A stretch of DNA of 64,000 nucleotides, taken from the NCBI GenBank assembly GCA_019419505.1, contig DXZS01000004.1:62001-126000 (forward strand), read 5' to 3'. Shown here one piece after another: positions 54,537-62,511 of this stretch; position 1 is the first letter of the stretch; every line of letters begins with the position of its first letter. Both the position numbers and the translations under genes were made by a program. A model generated the notes under the pieces. It was given only the letters and a program-made list of their open reading frames with translations, was not told where the DNA came from and made no database searches. This stretch comes from Collinsella sp. (GTDB lineage Bacteria; Actinomycetota; Coriobacteriia; Coriobacteriales; Coriobacteriaceae).

Positions 54537-55267
54537 TGGAGGCTGGTGGCGATGAGGGGGCGGCCGAGGGCTGCCTCGAAGCAATCTGCCATCGTTGGAT
54601 CGGCAAGCGTGTCGACTTGGTTGAGCATGATGCGGGCATTGTCGAGGTTCAGCATCTGCAGCTCGGCATTGAGCACCATGGCGACGCGCTCTGGGGTGGC
54701 AGCGTCGGTGGGCTCGCAGCCGCAGCGCTCGCAGAAGAGCTCGGGGCGGTGGACAACCTTGGCGACGGGCTTGCCCAGCCCTGAGGCGCCGACGACCCAG
54801 ACAACGTTTGCCGTGGCGGCGGGAATTACCGGCTCCCAGGCGGCATGCGCCTTGAGCGGGAGTCGCTTGCTGCCATCTGCCTCGGCCAACACATAGTCAA
54901 AGCGCTGCGCCAGCTGGTCGAGCGGCTCAGCGGGGGCGGAGAGCTTGCCTGTCTCCGGGTCCAAGACGCCTGCCTGGCAGATGCTTCCGCGCACAAGGCC
55001 CGCGCAGGCCTCGCAGGTGCAGCCGGGGGCGTGTAAGGCACCTGGCTTCCAAGGTGCGGCGTCCAGGCGACGATTCGACCCGTCCCATGGCACGCCGGCA
55101 ACGGGAAGCATATGCGTGGTGGTACAGAGGAGCACGCGGCCGCCAGCGCGCATGAGCTCAAGACCCAGCGTCTTGAGCAAGGTCGACTTGCCGCCGCTGC
55201 CGATAATCGCGGTAATGCCCGGCTCGATCCTGAGCGCCGAGGCAAGATTGCCGCTAACCGTTTCCAT
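54530..55267 (-). CDS. yqeC: YqeC-type selenium-dependent hydroxylase accessory protein
   Basis: The 245-residue protein has a P-loop-like motif IIGSGGKSTLLKTLGLEL (residues 21-38) and GFDYVLAEADGS-like residues (RFDYVLAEADGSKRLPLKAH), which are signatures of the YqeC family. Homologues occur with yqeB and selD in genomes with selenium-dependent molybdenum hydroxylases, and are thought to help install selenium or mature the cofactor. Two CxxC-type pairs (CTCEAC and CERCGC) could bind metal. It is the only gene of this block on the minus strand, divergent from yqeB. Confidence 0.85.
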   Translation of the reverse strand: METVSGNLASALRIEPGITAIIGSGGKSTLLKTLGLELMRAGGRVLLCTTTHMLPVAGVPWDGSNRRLDAAPWKPGALHAPGCTCEACAGLVRGSICQAGVLDPETGKLSAPAEPLDQLAQRFDYVLAEADGSKRLPLKAHAAWEPVIPAATANVVWVVGASGLGKPVAKVVHRPELFCERCGCEPTDAATPERVAMVLNAELQMLNLDNARIMLNQVDTLADPTMADCFEAALGRPLIATSLQG

Positions 55268-55369
55268 CTGTTCACCGCCGTATAATACTGTGATAATAAA
55301 TAATCATCAGAGTAGCAGTCGAACCGCTTTTGCTCTGCTCAAACCGTAGCACAGGGAGGTGCCCCGGGA
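55268..55369. promoter_or_regulatory. AT-rich divergent promoter region, yqeC/yqeB
   Basis: TATAAT at 55281-55286 (plus) and TATTAT on the minus strand lie in an AT-rich stretch (GTGATAATAAATAATCATCA). It is the most AT-rich short segment of the island. Strand and start assignment are uncertain. Confidence 0.4.
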
Positions 55370-56164
55370 ATGCTCGTTTATGTTCGCGGCGCCGGCGATA
55401 TCGCCACGGGTGTCGCTGCCCGTTTGGTGCGCGCCGGCGTGTCGGTTGTCATGGCCGATATCGCGGTTCCCACGTGCATCCGCCGCACAATCAGTTTTTG
55501 CGAGGCCATTCGCCTGGGCGAGGTCCAGGTCGAGGGCATTCGCGCTCGCTTGGCACAGACGCCGGCTGAGGCGCTTGCGATTGCCGAGGCTGGAGACGTC
55601 GCCGTTGTGGTAGACCCCCAGGCCAAGATGATCGGCGAGCTGAAACCCGCGGCTGTGGTCGACGCGATTTTGGCTAAGCGCAACTTGGGCACCACGCGCG
55701 ACATGGCGCCCGCCGTCATCGCCGTGGGGCCGGGCTTTACCGCGCCGGTTGACTGCGACGCCGTGGTCGAGACCATGCGCGGGCATTTTCTCGGCCGTGT
55801 CATTACCCAAGGTTCGCCCCAGCCTAACACGGGCGTGCCGGGCATTATCGCCGGCTATGGCAAGGAACGTGTTATCCACAGCCCCGCCGCCGGCGTGTTT
55901 CGGTCCGACCGCGCAATCGGCGACATCGTGAGCGCCGGAGACGTGATTGGCTACGCGGGCGATACGCCCATGTGCACGCAGATCGATGGCTGTCTGCGCG
56001 GGCTTTTGGCGAACGGCGTGCAGGTGACTGAGGGCTTTAAATGCGCCGATGTCGATCCGCGCGGCGACGCCAGCTACATCAACTATATTTCGGACAAGGC
56101 GACATCGGTCGGCGGCGGCGTGCTCGAGGCACTCGCTATGCTCACCGATGTCTTTAGAGGATAG
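55370..56164 (+). CDS. yqeB: YqeB-type selenium-dependent molybdenum hydroxylase maturation protein (EF2563 family)
   Basis: The 264-residue protein begins VYVRGAGDIATGVAARLVRA, a Rossmann-like glycine motif, and contains VVDPQAKMIGELKPAAVVDA and VIAVGPGFTAPVDCDAVVET. These are family features of YqeB/EF2563. This family marks selenium-dependent molybdenum hydroxylases in genomes with SelD but without selenocysteine or selenouridine genes. The exact reaction is unknown. xdhC follows after 9 bp. Confidence 0.88.
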   Translation: MLVYVRGAGDIATGVAARLVRAGVSVVMADIAVPTCIRRTISFCEAIRLGEVQVEGIRARLAQTPAEALAIAEAGDVAVVVDPQAKMIGELKPAAVVDAILAKRNLGTTRDMAPAVIAVGPGFTAPVDCDAVVETMRGHFLGRVITQGSPQPNTGVPGIIAGYGKERVIHSPAAGVFRSDRAIGDIVSAGDVIGYAGDTPMCTQIDGCLRGLLANGVQVTEGFKCADVDPRGDASYINYISDKATSVGGGVLEALAMLTDVFRG

Positions 56165-56173
56165 AAGGCGGCA

Positions 56174-57217
56174 ATGGAAAAGCTCGATGTTGTGAATGCG
56201 GCGCTTGCCGCCCTGCGTGCTGGCGAGACGTGCGAGCTCGTGGTCGTGGCCGGTACGGCGGGGTCATCACCACGCGGCGTGGGCGCCTGGATGGCCGTCT
56301 TTGCCGATGGCAGCCAAGCGGGCACCATCGGCGGCGGCAAGATTGAGCTTTTTGCGCTGGACGAGGCGCGCGAGCTGCTGGCCGCAGGGCAATCGCGTCT
56401 GGTCCGCTACACCATGGGCGGCGAGAACTCCGATACCGGCATGATCTGCGGCGGGGCCATCTGCCTGTGCTACCTGCATCTGGACTCGACCCAGGCACCG
56501 TTGTTCCAGTCGGTTGCCGACGTCTTGGCCTATCGGCGCATCGGCGACTTCGTCATCGACTTTGAGCCGTTTATCGCGAGCGCGCTCGAGGGCGATGTGG
56601 TTGAGTACCATGGCGAGACATCGCGCCATACCATTGCCGGCTGCCCCGAGCTTTCGCTGGTGGAGGAGGGGAGTAAGGTCACCTACACCAACGCCGCCTC
56701 CGAGATTCCCCCGGCGCACATCGAGACGCTCTGCCCCGAGGGCCTGACCTATATCTTTGGCTGCGGCCACGTGGGCGCTGCGACGGCGCGGGTGCTCACG
56801 GCGGCGGGCTTTGCCGTCGTGGCTTGCGACGACCGCCCCGGCACGCTGACCCCCGAATGGGTGCCCGGCGTCTACGACCGTCGTCTGGTCGACTACAAGA
56901 ACCTTGCTGAGCAGTGCCCCATCGGCCCGCGCGACTTGGTGGTCGTGGCAACAGCAGGCCACAAGTCCGATATCGATGTGGTGATTCAGGCCATGCGCGC
57001 CAAGCCTGCCTATCTGGGTTGCTTGGGTTCGCGCCGCAAGACGGCCTTTGTGCGGGCCCGCTTGGAGCAGGAGGGCTTTGCGCAGGACCAGATCGACGAG
57101 CTGCACCTGCCGATCGGTGTCGCCATCGAAGCCGAGGACCCCGAGGAGATCGCCATCTCCATAGCCGCCGAAATGATCCACCTGCGCCGCACCAAGCTCG
57201 TCCCCCGCAAGCGCTAG
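56174..57217 (+). CDS. xdhC: XdhC/CoxI family molybdenum cofactor insertion protein
   Basis: XdhC proteins bind, sulfurate and insert the molybdenum cofactor into xanthine-dehydrogenase-type enzymes. The 347-residue protein has the N-terminal XdhC_CoxI domain (VAGTAGSSPRGVGAWMAV, then GTIGGGKIELFAL) and a C-terminal Rossmann domain (YIFGCGHVGAATARVLTAAG, then GCLGSRRKTAF). The most likely client is the XdhD-like hydroxylase at 40438-43215. It is co-directional with yqeB and the second permease. Confidence 0.9.
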   Translation: MEKLDVVNAALAALRAGETCELVVVAGTAGSSPRGVGAWMAVFADGSQAGTIGGGKIELFALDEARELLAAGQSRLVRYTMGGENSDTGMICGGAICLCYLHLDSTQAPLFQSVADVLAYRRIGDFVIDFEPFIASALEGDVVEYHGETSRHTIAGCPELSLVEEGSKVTYTNAASEIPPAHIETLCPEGLTYIFGCGHVGAATARVLTAAGFAVVACDDRPGTLTPEWVPGVYDRRLVDYKNLAEQCPIGPRDLVVVATAGHKSDIDVVIQAMRAKPAYLGCLGSRRKTAFVRARLEQEGFAQDQIDELHLPIGVAIEAEDPEEIAISIAAEMIHLRRTKLVPRKR

Positions 57218-57344
57218 TCGCATCCCAAATGAGCTGCCCCAGCCCTCTGCCGCATGCGGGTCAAAATGCTACCTGTGCCATATGCCCTATAATGTCCGCC
57301 CGTTGAGCGGCATGGGGCCGCTGCCTAGGGTATGGGAGGCGCAA

Positions 57345-58658
57345 ATGGCAGAGTCAGCAGCAGGGGACGCCCTGTTCGAGCGTACGGGAAAAGTTTCGTT
57401 TGTGCAGGTATTGCCCCATGCACTGCAGCATGTGCTGGCGGCATTCGCGGGTATCGTCACGCCCGCTATCATCATCGCGTCGGTCTGTGGCTTTACCCCT
57501 CAAGAGGAAGCCGCTGTCATCCAGGCGTCGCTCGTCCTCTCGGCGCTCGACATTTTCCTTCAACAGTTCCCCATAAAAGGTGTCGTCGGTTCGGGCCTGC
57601 CCATCGTGATGGGCGCGAGCTTCACCTTCGTGCCGGCGCTCAAGGCGGTCGGTCTCGAGCTTGGCTTTGAGGCCGTGCTGGGCGCCCAGGTAATCGGTGG
57701 CGCGCTCGTCGTGCTCTTCGGCCTGCTGTTTAGGCGCGTGAGTTTTCTGTTCCCGGCCCCGGTGCTCGGCACCGTCATCTTTGTCATTGGCCTGTCTCTG
57801 TGCCCGGTCGCTGTGGCTTCTATGGCGGGCGGGGAGGGCGCTGCCGATTTCGGCAGTGTCACCAACTGGGCCGTCGCGCTCGTGACGTTTGTCGTCACCT
57901 TTGTGGCCGGTAACTACGGCAAGGGCGCGCTTAGGCTGGGCAGCATCTTGGCCGGTATCTGCGCGGGCTTTGTTTTGGCTGCGGTGTTGGGCATGGTCGA
58001 TTTCTCGGCCATCGCGACTGCCAGCTGGTTCGCCCCGCCGGCTCTGGGCGCCCATCGCCTAGTGTTCGACCCGGCCGCGTGCGCCGTCGTGGGCGTTGTC
58101 GCCATTGTCAACGCCGTGCAGGTCATGGGCGAGTTTGCCGCCGTGTCGTCCGCTGCGCTCAATACCCCCGCGACCGATAGTCAGATCTCGGGTGGCCTGA
58201 TCGCCAACGGCCTGGTCGGTATGCTGTCAGGCTTTTTGGGCGGCGTCCCCACGGCAACCTTTGGCCAGAATGTGGGCATTATCGCCGAGAACAAGGTCGT
58301 CAACCGCATGGTCTTTACGCTTGCCGCCGCCATCTTGCTCATCGCGGGCCTGCTGCCCAAGTGTGCGGCGGTGCTCACGTCTATTCCGCAGCCGGTCATC
58401 GGTGGCGCCACGATTGGCGTGTTCGCGACCATCGGTATGAACGGTGTGGTCATGTTTGCCCGCCACGGCCTGTCTCAGCGCGATACCACGCTCATGGGTC
58501 TCTCTATCGCCTTTGGCACGGGCATTGAGCGCACGGCCGGCGCGCTTGCCGGCGCTGGATTCCCCGCATGGGTCGGCACCGTTTTTGGCGGATCCTCCAT
58601 TGCCGTCGCCGCGCTCGTTGCTGTGATCCTCAACCTGGTCCTCCCGCGCCAAAAATAA
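57345..58658 (+). CDS. NCS2 family xanthine/urate permease 2
   Basis: The 437-residue transporter shows LPHALQHVLAAFAGIVTPAIII, FLGGVPTATFGQNVGIIAEN and the QPVIGGATIGVFATIGMNGV block, the same layout as the permease at 33841-35235 but with a clearly diverged sequence. The ATG at 57345 has GGAGG at a good distance. It is the last gene of the island, 127 bp after xdhC. Two paralogues at the two ends suggest different substrates or affinities, such as xanthine and urate. Confidence 0.88.
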   Translation: MAESAAGDALFERTGKVSFVQVLPHALQHVLAAFAGIVTPAIIIASVCGFTPQEEAAVIQASLVLSALDIFLQQFPIKGVVGSGLPIVMGASFTFVPALKAVGLELGFEAVLGAQVIGGALVVLFGLLFRRVSFLFPAPVLGTVIFVIGLSLCPVAVASMAGGEGAADFGSVTNWAVALVTFVVTFVAGNYGKGALRLGSILAGICAGFVLAAVLGMVDFSAIATASWFAPPALGAHRLVFDPAACAVVGVVAIVNAVQVMGEFAAVSSAALNTPATDSQISGGLIANGLVGMLSGFLGGVPTATFGQNVGIIAENKVVNRMVFTLAAAILLIAGLLPKCAAVLTSIPQPVIGGATIGVFATIGMNGVVMFARHGLSQRDTTLMGLSIAFGTGIERTAGALAGAGFPAWVGTVFGGSSIAVAALVAVILNLVLPRQK

Positions 58659-58671
58659 CGCCCCATATATG

Positions 58672-58738
58672 AGTTGCGGTGGAATAGGGACTGTTTAAGC
58701 CTTTTAAGCCATCAAACAGTCCCTATCTCACCGCAACT
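58672..58738. repeat. Long perfect-core hairpin between the permease and rplE
   Basis: AGTTGCGGTG, then ATAGGGACTGTTT (58672-58696), pairs with AAACAGTCCCTAT, then CACCGCAACT (58714-58738), with only two or three unpaired bases. GCTGTTTT follows. It is probably a terminator for the island and contains the recurrent word GGGACTGT. Confidence 0.7.
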
Positions 58739-58813
58739 GCTGTTTTCCTCCGTGCCCTAGGGATCAATTTGTGCGGGGGAGTTGTGGAGTTGTGCAGGCA
58801 GACGAGGTTTTTC

Positions 58814-58842
58814 TGGAAATACGCACCCAATGCGCGTATAGT
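58814..58842 (+). promoter_or_regulatory. rplE operon promoter with the ribosomal palindromic motif
   Basis: TATAGT (58837-58842) is a good -10; TGGAAA at 58814-58819 is a weak -35 at 17 bp. ATACGCACCCAATGCGCGTATAG overlaps it, with TACGC...GCGTA as arms, like the motif before rplC and rplB. A leader of about 130 nt precedes rplE. This gives the detached second half of the spc operon its own promoter. Confidence 0.55.
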
Positions 58843-58979
58843 ACCGATTGTTTTGTCGGCTCCTGCTGCGTCGAGTCCAAACCGCGAAATGCCATGAGCG
58901 GCGCGGATGCAGCCAGGAGGCACGAGGACAACCCATCGTGGCCACGCCCCGTGCTTAAAACCCCAAGAAGGAGTGAACA

Positions 58980-59537
58980 ATGGCAGAAGAGAAGTATGTG
59001 CCGCGTCTGAAGACCAAGTACAACAACGAGGTCAAGCAGCAGCTTCAGGACAAGTTCCAGTACGAGAACGTCATGATGATCCCCAAGTTTGAGAAGATCG
59101 TCGTGAACATGGGTGTCGGCGAGGCCGCTACCGATTCCAAGGCCATCGACGGTGCCGTGCGCGACCTGCGCGCCATCACCGGCCAGCAGCCGATGATCAC
59201 CCGTGCCCGCAAGTCCATCGCTACCTTCCGCCTGCGCGCTGGTATGCCGATCGGCTGCAAGGTTACCCTGCGTGGCGACCGTATGTGGGAGTTCTTCGAT
59301 CGTCTGACCTCCGTCGCGATTCCCCGTATCCGCGACTTCCGCGGCATCTCCGCCAAGAGCTTCGACGGCCGTGGTAACTTCTCCATGGGCGTCACCGAGC
59401 AGCTCATCTTCCCCGAGATCGACTTCGACTCCGTCGATCACCAGCGTGGTATGGACATCACTTTCGTGACCACCGCCAATACCGATGAGGAGGCCAAGGC
59501 CCTTCTGGACGCCTTCGGTTTCCCGTTCAAGAAATAG
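58980..59537 (+). CDS. rplE: 50S ribosomal protein L5
   Basis: L5 binds 5S rRNA and the P-site tRNA. The 185-residue protein has PKFEKIVVNMGVG, RARKSIATFRLRAGMPIGCKVTLRG and the family C terminus TTANTDEEAKALLDAFGFPF. AAGAAGGAG precedes the ATG. It normally follows rplX within a few bases; here it starts a separate transcription unit 32.8 kb away. Confidence 0.98.
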   Translation: MAEEKYVPRLKTKYNNEVKQQLQDKFQYENVMMIPKFEKIVVNMGVGEAATDSKAIDGAVRDLRAITGQQPMITRARKSIATFRLRAGMPIGCKVTLRGDRMWEFFDRLTSVAIPRIRDFRGISAKSFDGRGNFSMGVTEQLIFPEIDFDSVDHQRGMDITFVTTANTDEEAKALLDAFGFPFKK

Positions 59538-59616
59538 GTTCACCTGCCCTATAAGCGCCGTTCCCACAAGGGGGCGGCGCTTGGGGCGAACAATACTCTA
59601 TGTGAGGAGGATATAA

Positions 59617-59802
59617 GTGGCTAAGACATCGATGATCGTCAAGTGCAATCGCAAGCAGAAGTTCTCTACTCGTGAGTACACGCGCTGCCAGCGCTGCGGC
59701 CGTCCGCACTCTGTGTACCGCAAGTTCGGCCTGTGCCGTGTCTGCTTCCGCGAGCTTGCACTCAAGGGCGAGCTTCCCGGCGTTAAGAAGGCCAGCTGGT
59801 AA
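59617..59802 (+). CDS. rpsZ: 30S ribosomal protein S14, zinc-binding type
   Basis: The 61-residue short form of S14 carries the zinc motif CQRCGRPHSVYRKFGLCRVCF, split here by conserved spacing CxxC-x12-CxxC, and ends GVKKASW. The GTG at 59617 follows GAGGAGGA. It sits between rplE and rpsH, the usual place of rpsN. A small GC hairpin lies in the 79-bp gap before it. No zinc-independent S14 paralogue is in the window. Confidence 0.97.
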   Translation: MAKTSMIVKCNRKQKFSTREYTRCQRCGRPHSVYRKFGLCRVCFRELALKGELPGVKKASW

Positions 59803-59921
59803 GTCACTACCAGCGTTTCAAGCATCCGTTTGGAACTGGGAAAACGCGCTAGTTAGGCTTTGCCGTTAAGGGCGGCGAAGAACCAAGAGCACGTGTTCAT
59901 CAAGAACGAAGGAGAATCTGT

Positions 59922-60320
59922 ATGAACCTTACAGACCCGATCGCAGATATGCTTACGCGCATCCGTAACGCTAACTCTGTGAACAAGGCCACGGTCTCCA
60001 TGCCGAGCAGCAAGAAGCTCGTCGAGATCGCTCGTGTTCTGCACGAGGAGGGCTACATCGAGGGCTACGATGTCGAGGACACCGTTCCCCAGAAGACTCT
60101 GCACATCACGCTTAAGTATGGTCCCAAGAAGGCTAAGGTCATCAACGGCATCCGCCGCATTTCCAAGCCGGGCCTGCGTAAGTACACCGGCGTTGCCGAC
60201 ATGCCCCGCGTCCGCGGTGGCCTTGGTACCGCCATTATTTCCACCAGCCATGGCGTCATGACCGACCGCGATGCTCGCAAGCACAACGTCGGCGGCGAGA
60301 TCATCGCTTACGTCTGGTAA
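59922..60320 (+). CDS. rpsH: 30S ribosomal protein S8
   Basis: S8 organises the central domain of 16S rRNA and in enterobacteria represses the spc operon. The 132-residue protein begins MNLTDPIADMLTRIRNAN and ends with GGLGTAIISTSHGVMTDRDARKHNVGGEIIAYVW in the usual arrangement of conserved blocks. GAAGGAGAA precedes the ATG. An extra 119-bp gap separates it from rpsZ, with no visible gene. Confidence 0.98.
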   Translation: MNLTDPIADMLTRIRNANSVNKATVSMPSSKKLVEIARVLHEEGYIEGYDVEDTVPQKTLHITLKYGPKKAKVINGIRRISKPGLRKYTGVADMPRVRGGLGTAIISTSHGVMTDRDARKHNVGGEIIAYVW

Positions 60321-60353
60321 TTCGCTCGGTAGGTAGAAGGAAAGGAGATCACC

Positions 60354-60890
60354 GTGTCTCGTATCGGTAATAAGCCTGTCCAGATTCCCGCCGGAGTCGA
60401 AGTGGCAGTCAACGGCAACAACGTTGTCGTCAAGGGCCCCAAGGGCCAGCTCGAGCTCGATGTCTTTGAGAAGCTCGCTATCAACGTCGAGGACAACGTC
60501 CTCACCGTTTCCCGTCCCGACGACGAGCGTGAGACCCGTGCCCGCCACGGCCTCACCCGTGCCCTCATCCACAACATGGTTGTTGGCGTTTCCGAGGGCT
60601 TCGAGAAGAAGCTCGAGCTCGCCGGTGTCGGTTACCGCGTGCAGCAGAAGGGCAAGAACCTCGAGTTCTCCCTGGGTTTCTCGCACCCCGTGATCGTCGA
60701 GGCTCCCGAGGGCATCACCTTCGAGGTTCCCGACAACACCCACGTGAACGTCAAGGGTATCAACAAGCAGCAGGTCGGTCAGATCGCCGCTGAGATCCGC
60801 GGCCATCGTCCTCCCGAGCCTTACAAGGGCAAGGGTATCCACTACGTTGGCGAGCACATCCGCCGCAAGCTGGGTAAGGCCGCCAAGTAG
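60354..60890 (+). CDS. rplF: 50S ribosomal protein L6
   Basis: L6 lies near the factor-binding site of the large subunit. The 178-residue protein starts SRIGNKPVQIPAGVEV and contains FSHPVIVEAPEGI and the C-terminal signature RPPEPYKGKGIHYVGEHI. The start is a GTG at 60354 behind AAAGGAGAT. It is followed by a 75-bp gap before rplR. Confidence 0.98.
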   Translation: MSRIGNKPVQIPAGVEVAVNGNNVVVKGPKGQLELDVFEKLAINVEDNVLTVSRPDDERETRARHGLTRALIHNMVVGVSEGFEKKLELAGVGYRVQQKGKNLEFSLGFSHPVIVEAPEGITFEVPDNTHVNVKGINKQQVGQIAAEIRGHRPPEPYKGKGIHYVGEHIRRKLGKAAK

Positions 60891-60965
60891 TCGTAACTGA
60901 CTCACTCGCATAAGACCAGCACCCCGTCAGGTGCTGGCAAGATCAACCTTTTTAGGAGTTTACGT

Positions 60966-61334
60966 ATGAACAAGCATAAGGCGAAGCTGGAAGGCCTCAA
61001 GCGTCGTCAGCGTCGTGTTCGCGGCAAGGTCTCGGGTACCTCCGAGCGTCCGCGTCTTCGCGTGACCCGTACTAACGCCAACATCTATGCCCAGATCATC
61101 GACGACAGCAAGGGCTCCAGCCTGACGCTCGTCTCTGCCTCGACCCTCGAGGCCGAGTTCAAGGGCACCCACACCTCGAACAAGGAGGCTGCGGAGAAGG
61201 TCGGTCAGCTCGTTGGCAAGCGCGCCATCGAGGCCGGCATCACCAAGGTCGCCTTCGATCGCGGTGGCCGTATCTACCATGGCCGCGTCAAGGCCCTCGC
61301 CGACGGTGCTCGTGCCGCCGGTCTCGAGTTCTAG
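60966..61334 (+). CDS. rplR: 50S ribosomal protein L18
   Basis: L18 binds 5S rRNA together with L5. The 122-residue protein has RRQRRVRGKVSGTSERPRLRV at the start and ITKVAFDRGGRIYHGRVKALADGARAAGL at the end. TTTTAGGAG precedes the ATG. rpsE starts 14 bp after the stop. Confidence 0.98.
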   Translation: MNKHKAKLEGLKRRQRRVRGKVSGTSERPRLRVTRTNANIYAQIIDDSKGSSLTLVSASTLEAEFKGTHTSNKEAAEKVGQLVGKRAIEAGITKVAFDRGGRIYHGRVKALADGARAAGLEF

Positions 61335-61348
61335 GAGGTATGTAGCAC

Positions 61349-61873
61349 ATGGCTCGTAATCAGAAGCAGCAGCGCGAGGCCTCCGAGTTCGAGGAGCGCG
61401 TCGTTTACATCAACCGCGTGTCGAAGACCGTCAAGGGCGGTCGTCGCATGAGCCTCGTCGCTCTCGTCGTCGTTGGCGACGGCAAGGGCAACGTCGGCGT
61501 TGGCATGGGCAAGTCCGCTGAGGTGCCCATGGCCATCTCCAAGGCGTCTCTCGATGCCAAGAAGAACATGTTCCACGTGCCGGTGACCGATCAGGGCACC
61601 ATTCCGCACGAGGTTCTCGGTCACTTTGGTGCCGGCCGCATCATCATCAAGCCCGCTGTCGAGGGTACCGGCGTTATCGCCGGCGGCGCTGTGCGTCCCC
61701 TCTTCGAGCTTGCTGGCATCAAGAACGTCCTGTCCAAGTCCCTCGGTACCGACAACGGCCTCAACATCATCAAGGCTGCCGTCGAGGGCCTCAAGGAGCT
61801 CTCCAGCCCTGAGGACGTCGCGGCTCGCCGTGGCCTGACGGTCTCCGAGATGTTCGTCGGTAAGGAGAACTAA
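61349..61873 (+). CDS. rpsE: 30S ribosomal protein S5
   Basis: S5 contributes to translational fidelity and mRNA unwinding. The 174-residue protein contains FEERVVYINRVSKTVKGGRR, the dsRBD-like VALVVVGDGKGNVGVGMGKS and PAVEGTGVIAGGAVR. The ATG follows TAGGAGGT. The rpmD ATG comes 2 bp after its stop codon. Confidence 0.98.
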   Translation: MARNQKQQREASEFEERVVYINRVSKTVKGGRRMSLVALVVVGDGKGNVGVGMGKSAEVPMAISKASLDAKKNMFHVPVTDQGTIPHEVLGHFGAGRIIIKPAVEGTGVIAGGAVRPLFELAGIKNVLSKSLGTDNGLNIIKAAVEGLKELSSPEDVAARRGLTVSEMFVGKEN

Positions 61874-61875
61874 GC

Positions 61876-62058
61876 ATGGCTGACACCATCAAGATCAAGC
61901 AGGTCCGCAGCACCAACGGTTGCAAGCAGGACCAGGTCCGTACTGTCCGTGCCCTCGGTCTCCACAGGATCCGCGAGGTTCGCGAGATTGCTGACAACGA
62001 GTCCGTCCGCGGCATGATCTTCAAGGTCAAGCACCTTGTCGAGATTGTAGAGGAGTAG
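61876..62058 (+). CDS. rpmD: 50S ribosomal protein L30
   Basis: The 60-residue L30 has KIKQVRSTNGCKQDQVRTV and GLHRIREVREIADN. It is the usual short form. It starts 2 bp after rpsE and ends 3 bp before rplO, so the three genes are tightly linked. Confidence 0.97.
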   Translation: MADTIKIKQVRSTNGCKQDQVRTVRALGLHRIREVREIADNESVRGMIFKVKHLVEIVEE

Positions 62059-62061
62059 CAA

Positions 62062-62511
62062 ATGCAGCTTCACGATCTTACTCCCGCGCCCGGTTCCACC
62101 AAGAACCGCAAGCGCGTCGGCCGTGGCAATTCTTCGGGTCACGGCACCACTTCTGGCCGCGGCCAGAAGGGCCAGGGTTCCCGCTCTGGCGGCACCAAGG
62201 GTGCCGGCTTCGAGGGTGGCCAGACTCCGCTGGCTATGCGCCTGCCCAAGCTTCCGGGCTTCCGCAACCCCCGTCGTATCGAGTACACCGCTGTTAACGT
62301 TGAGCGTCTCGAGCGTAAGTTCGAGGACGGCGCTGTAATCGACGGTGCCGCTCTTAAGGCCGCTCGCATCACCAAGAGCGAGTTCGAGCCCGTCAAGGTG
62401 CTCGGCAATGGTGAGCTCACCAAGAAGTTCACGGTCAAGGTCGACAAGGTCAGCGCTTCTGCGCAGGCCAAGATCGAGGCCGCCGGCGGAAAGGTCGAGC
62501 TGCCGTGCTAA
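62062..62511 (+). CDS. rplO: 50S ribosomal protein L15
   Basis: L15 is a late assembly protein of the large subunit. The 149-residue protein begins MQLHDLTPAPGSTKNRKRVG, with GQKGQGSRSGGTKGAGFEGGQTPL in the middle and GGKVELP at the end. GTAGAGGAG precedes the ATG. Its stop overlaps the secY start. Confidence 0.98.
   Translation: MQLHDLTPAPGSTKNRKRVGRGNSSGHGTTSGRGQKGQGSRSGGTKGAGFEGGQTPLAMRLPKLPGFRNPRRIEYTAVNVERLERKFEDGAVIDGAALKAARITKSEFEPVKVLGNGELTKKFTVKVDKVSASAQAKIEAAGGKVELPC

Noticed and set aside
51037..54639. 1200-codon open frame on the minus strand across ygeW, mocA and hyuA
   Set aside because: It covers three well-identified plus-strand genes and their spacers; the composition is that of an antisense shadow.
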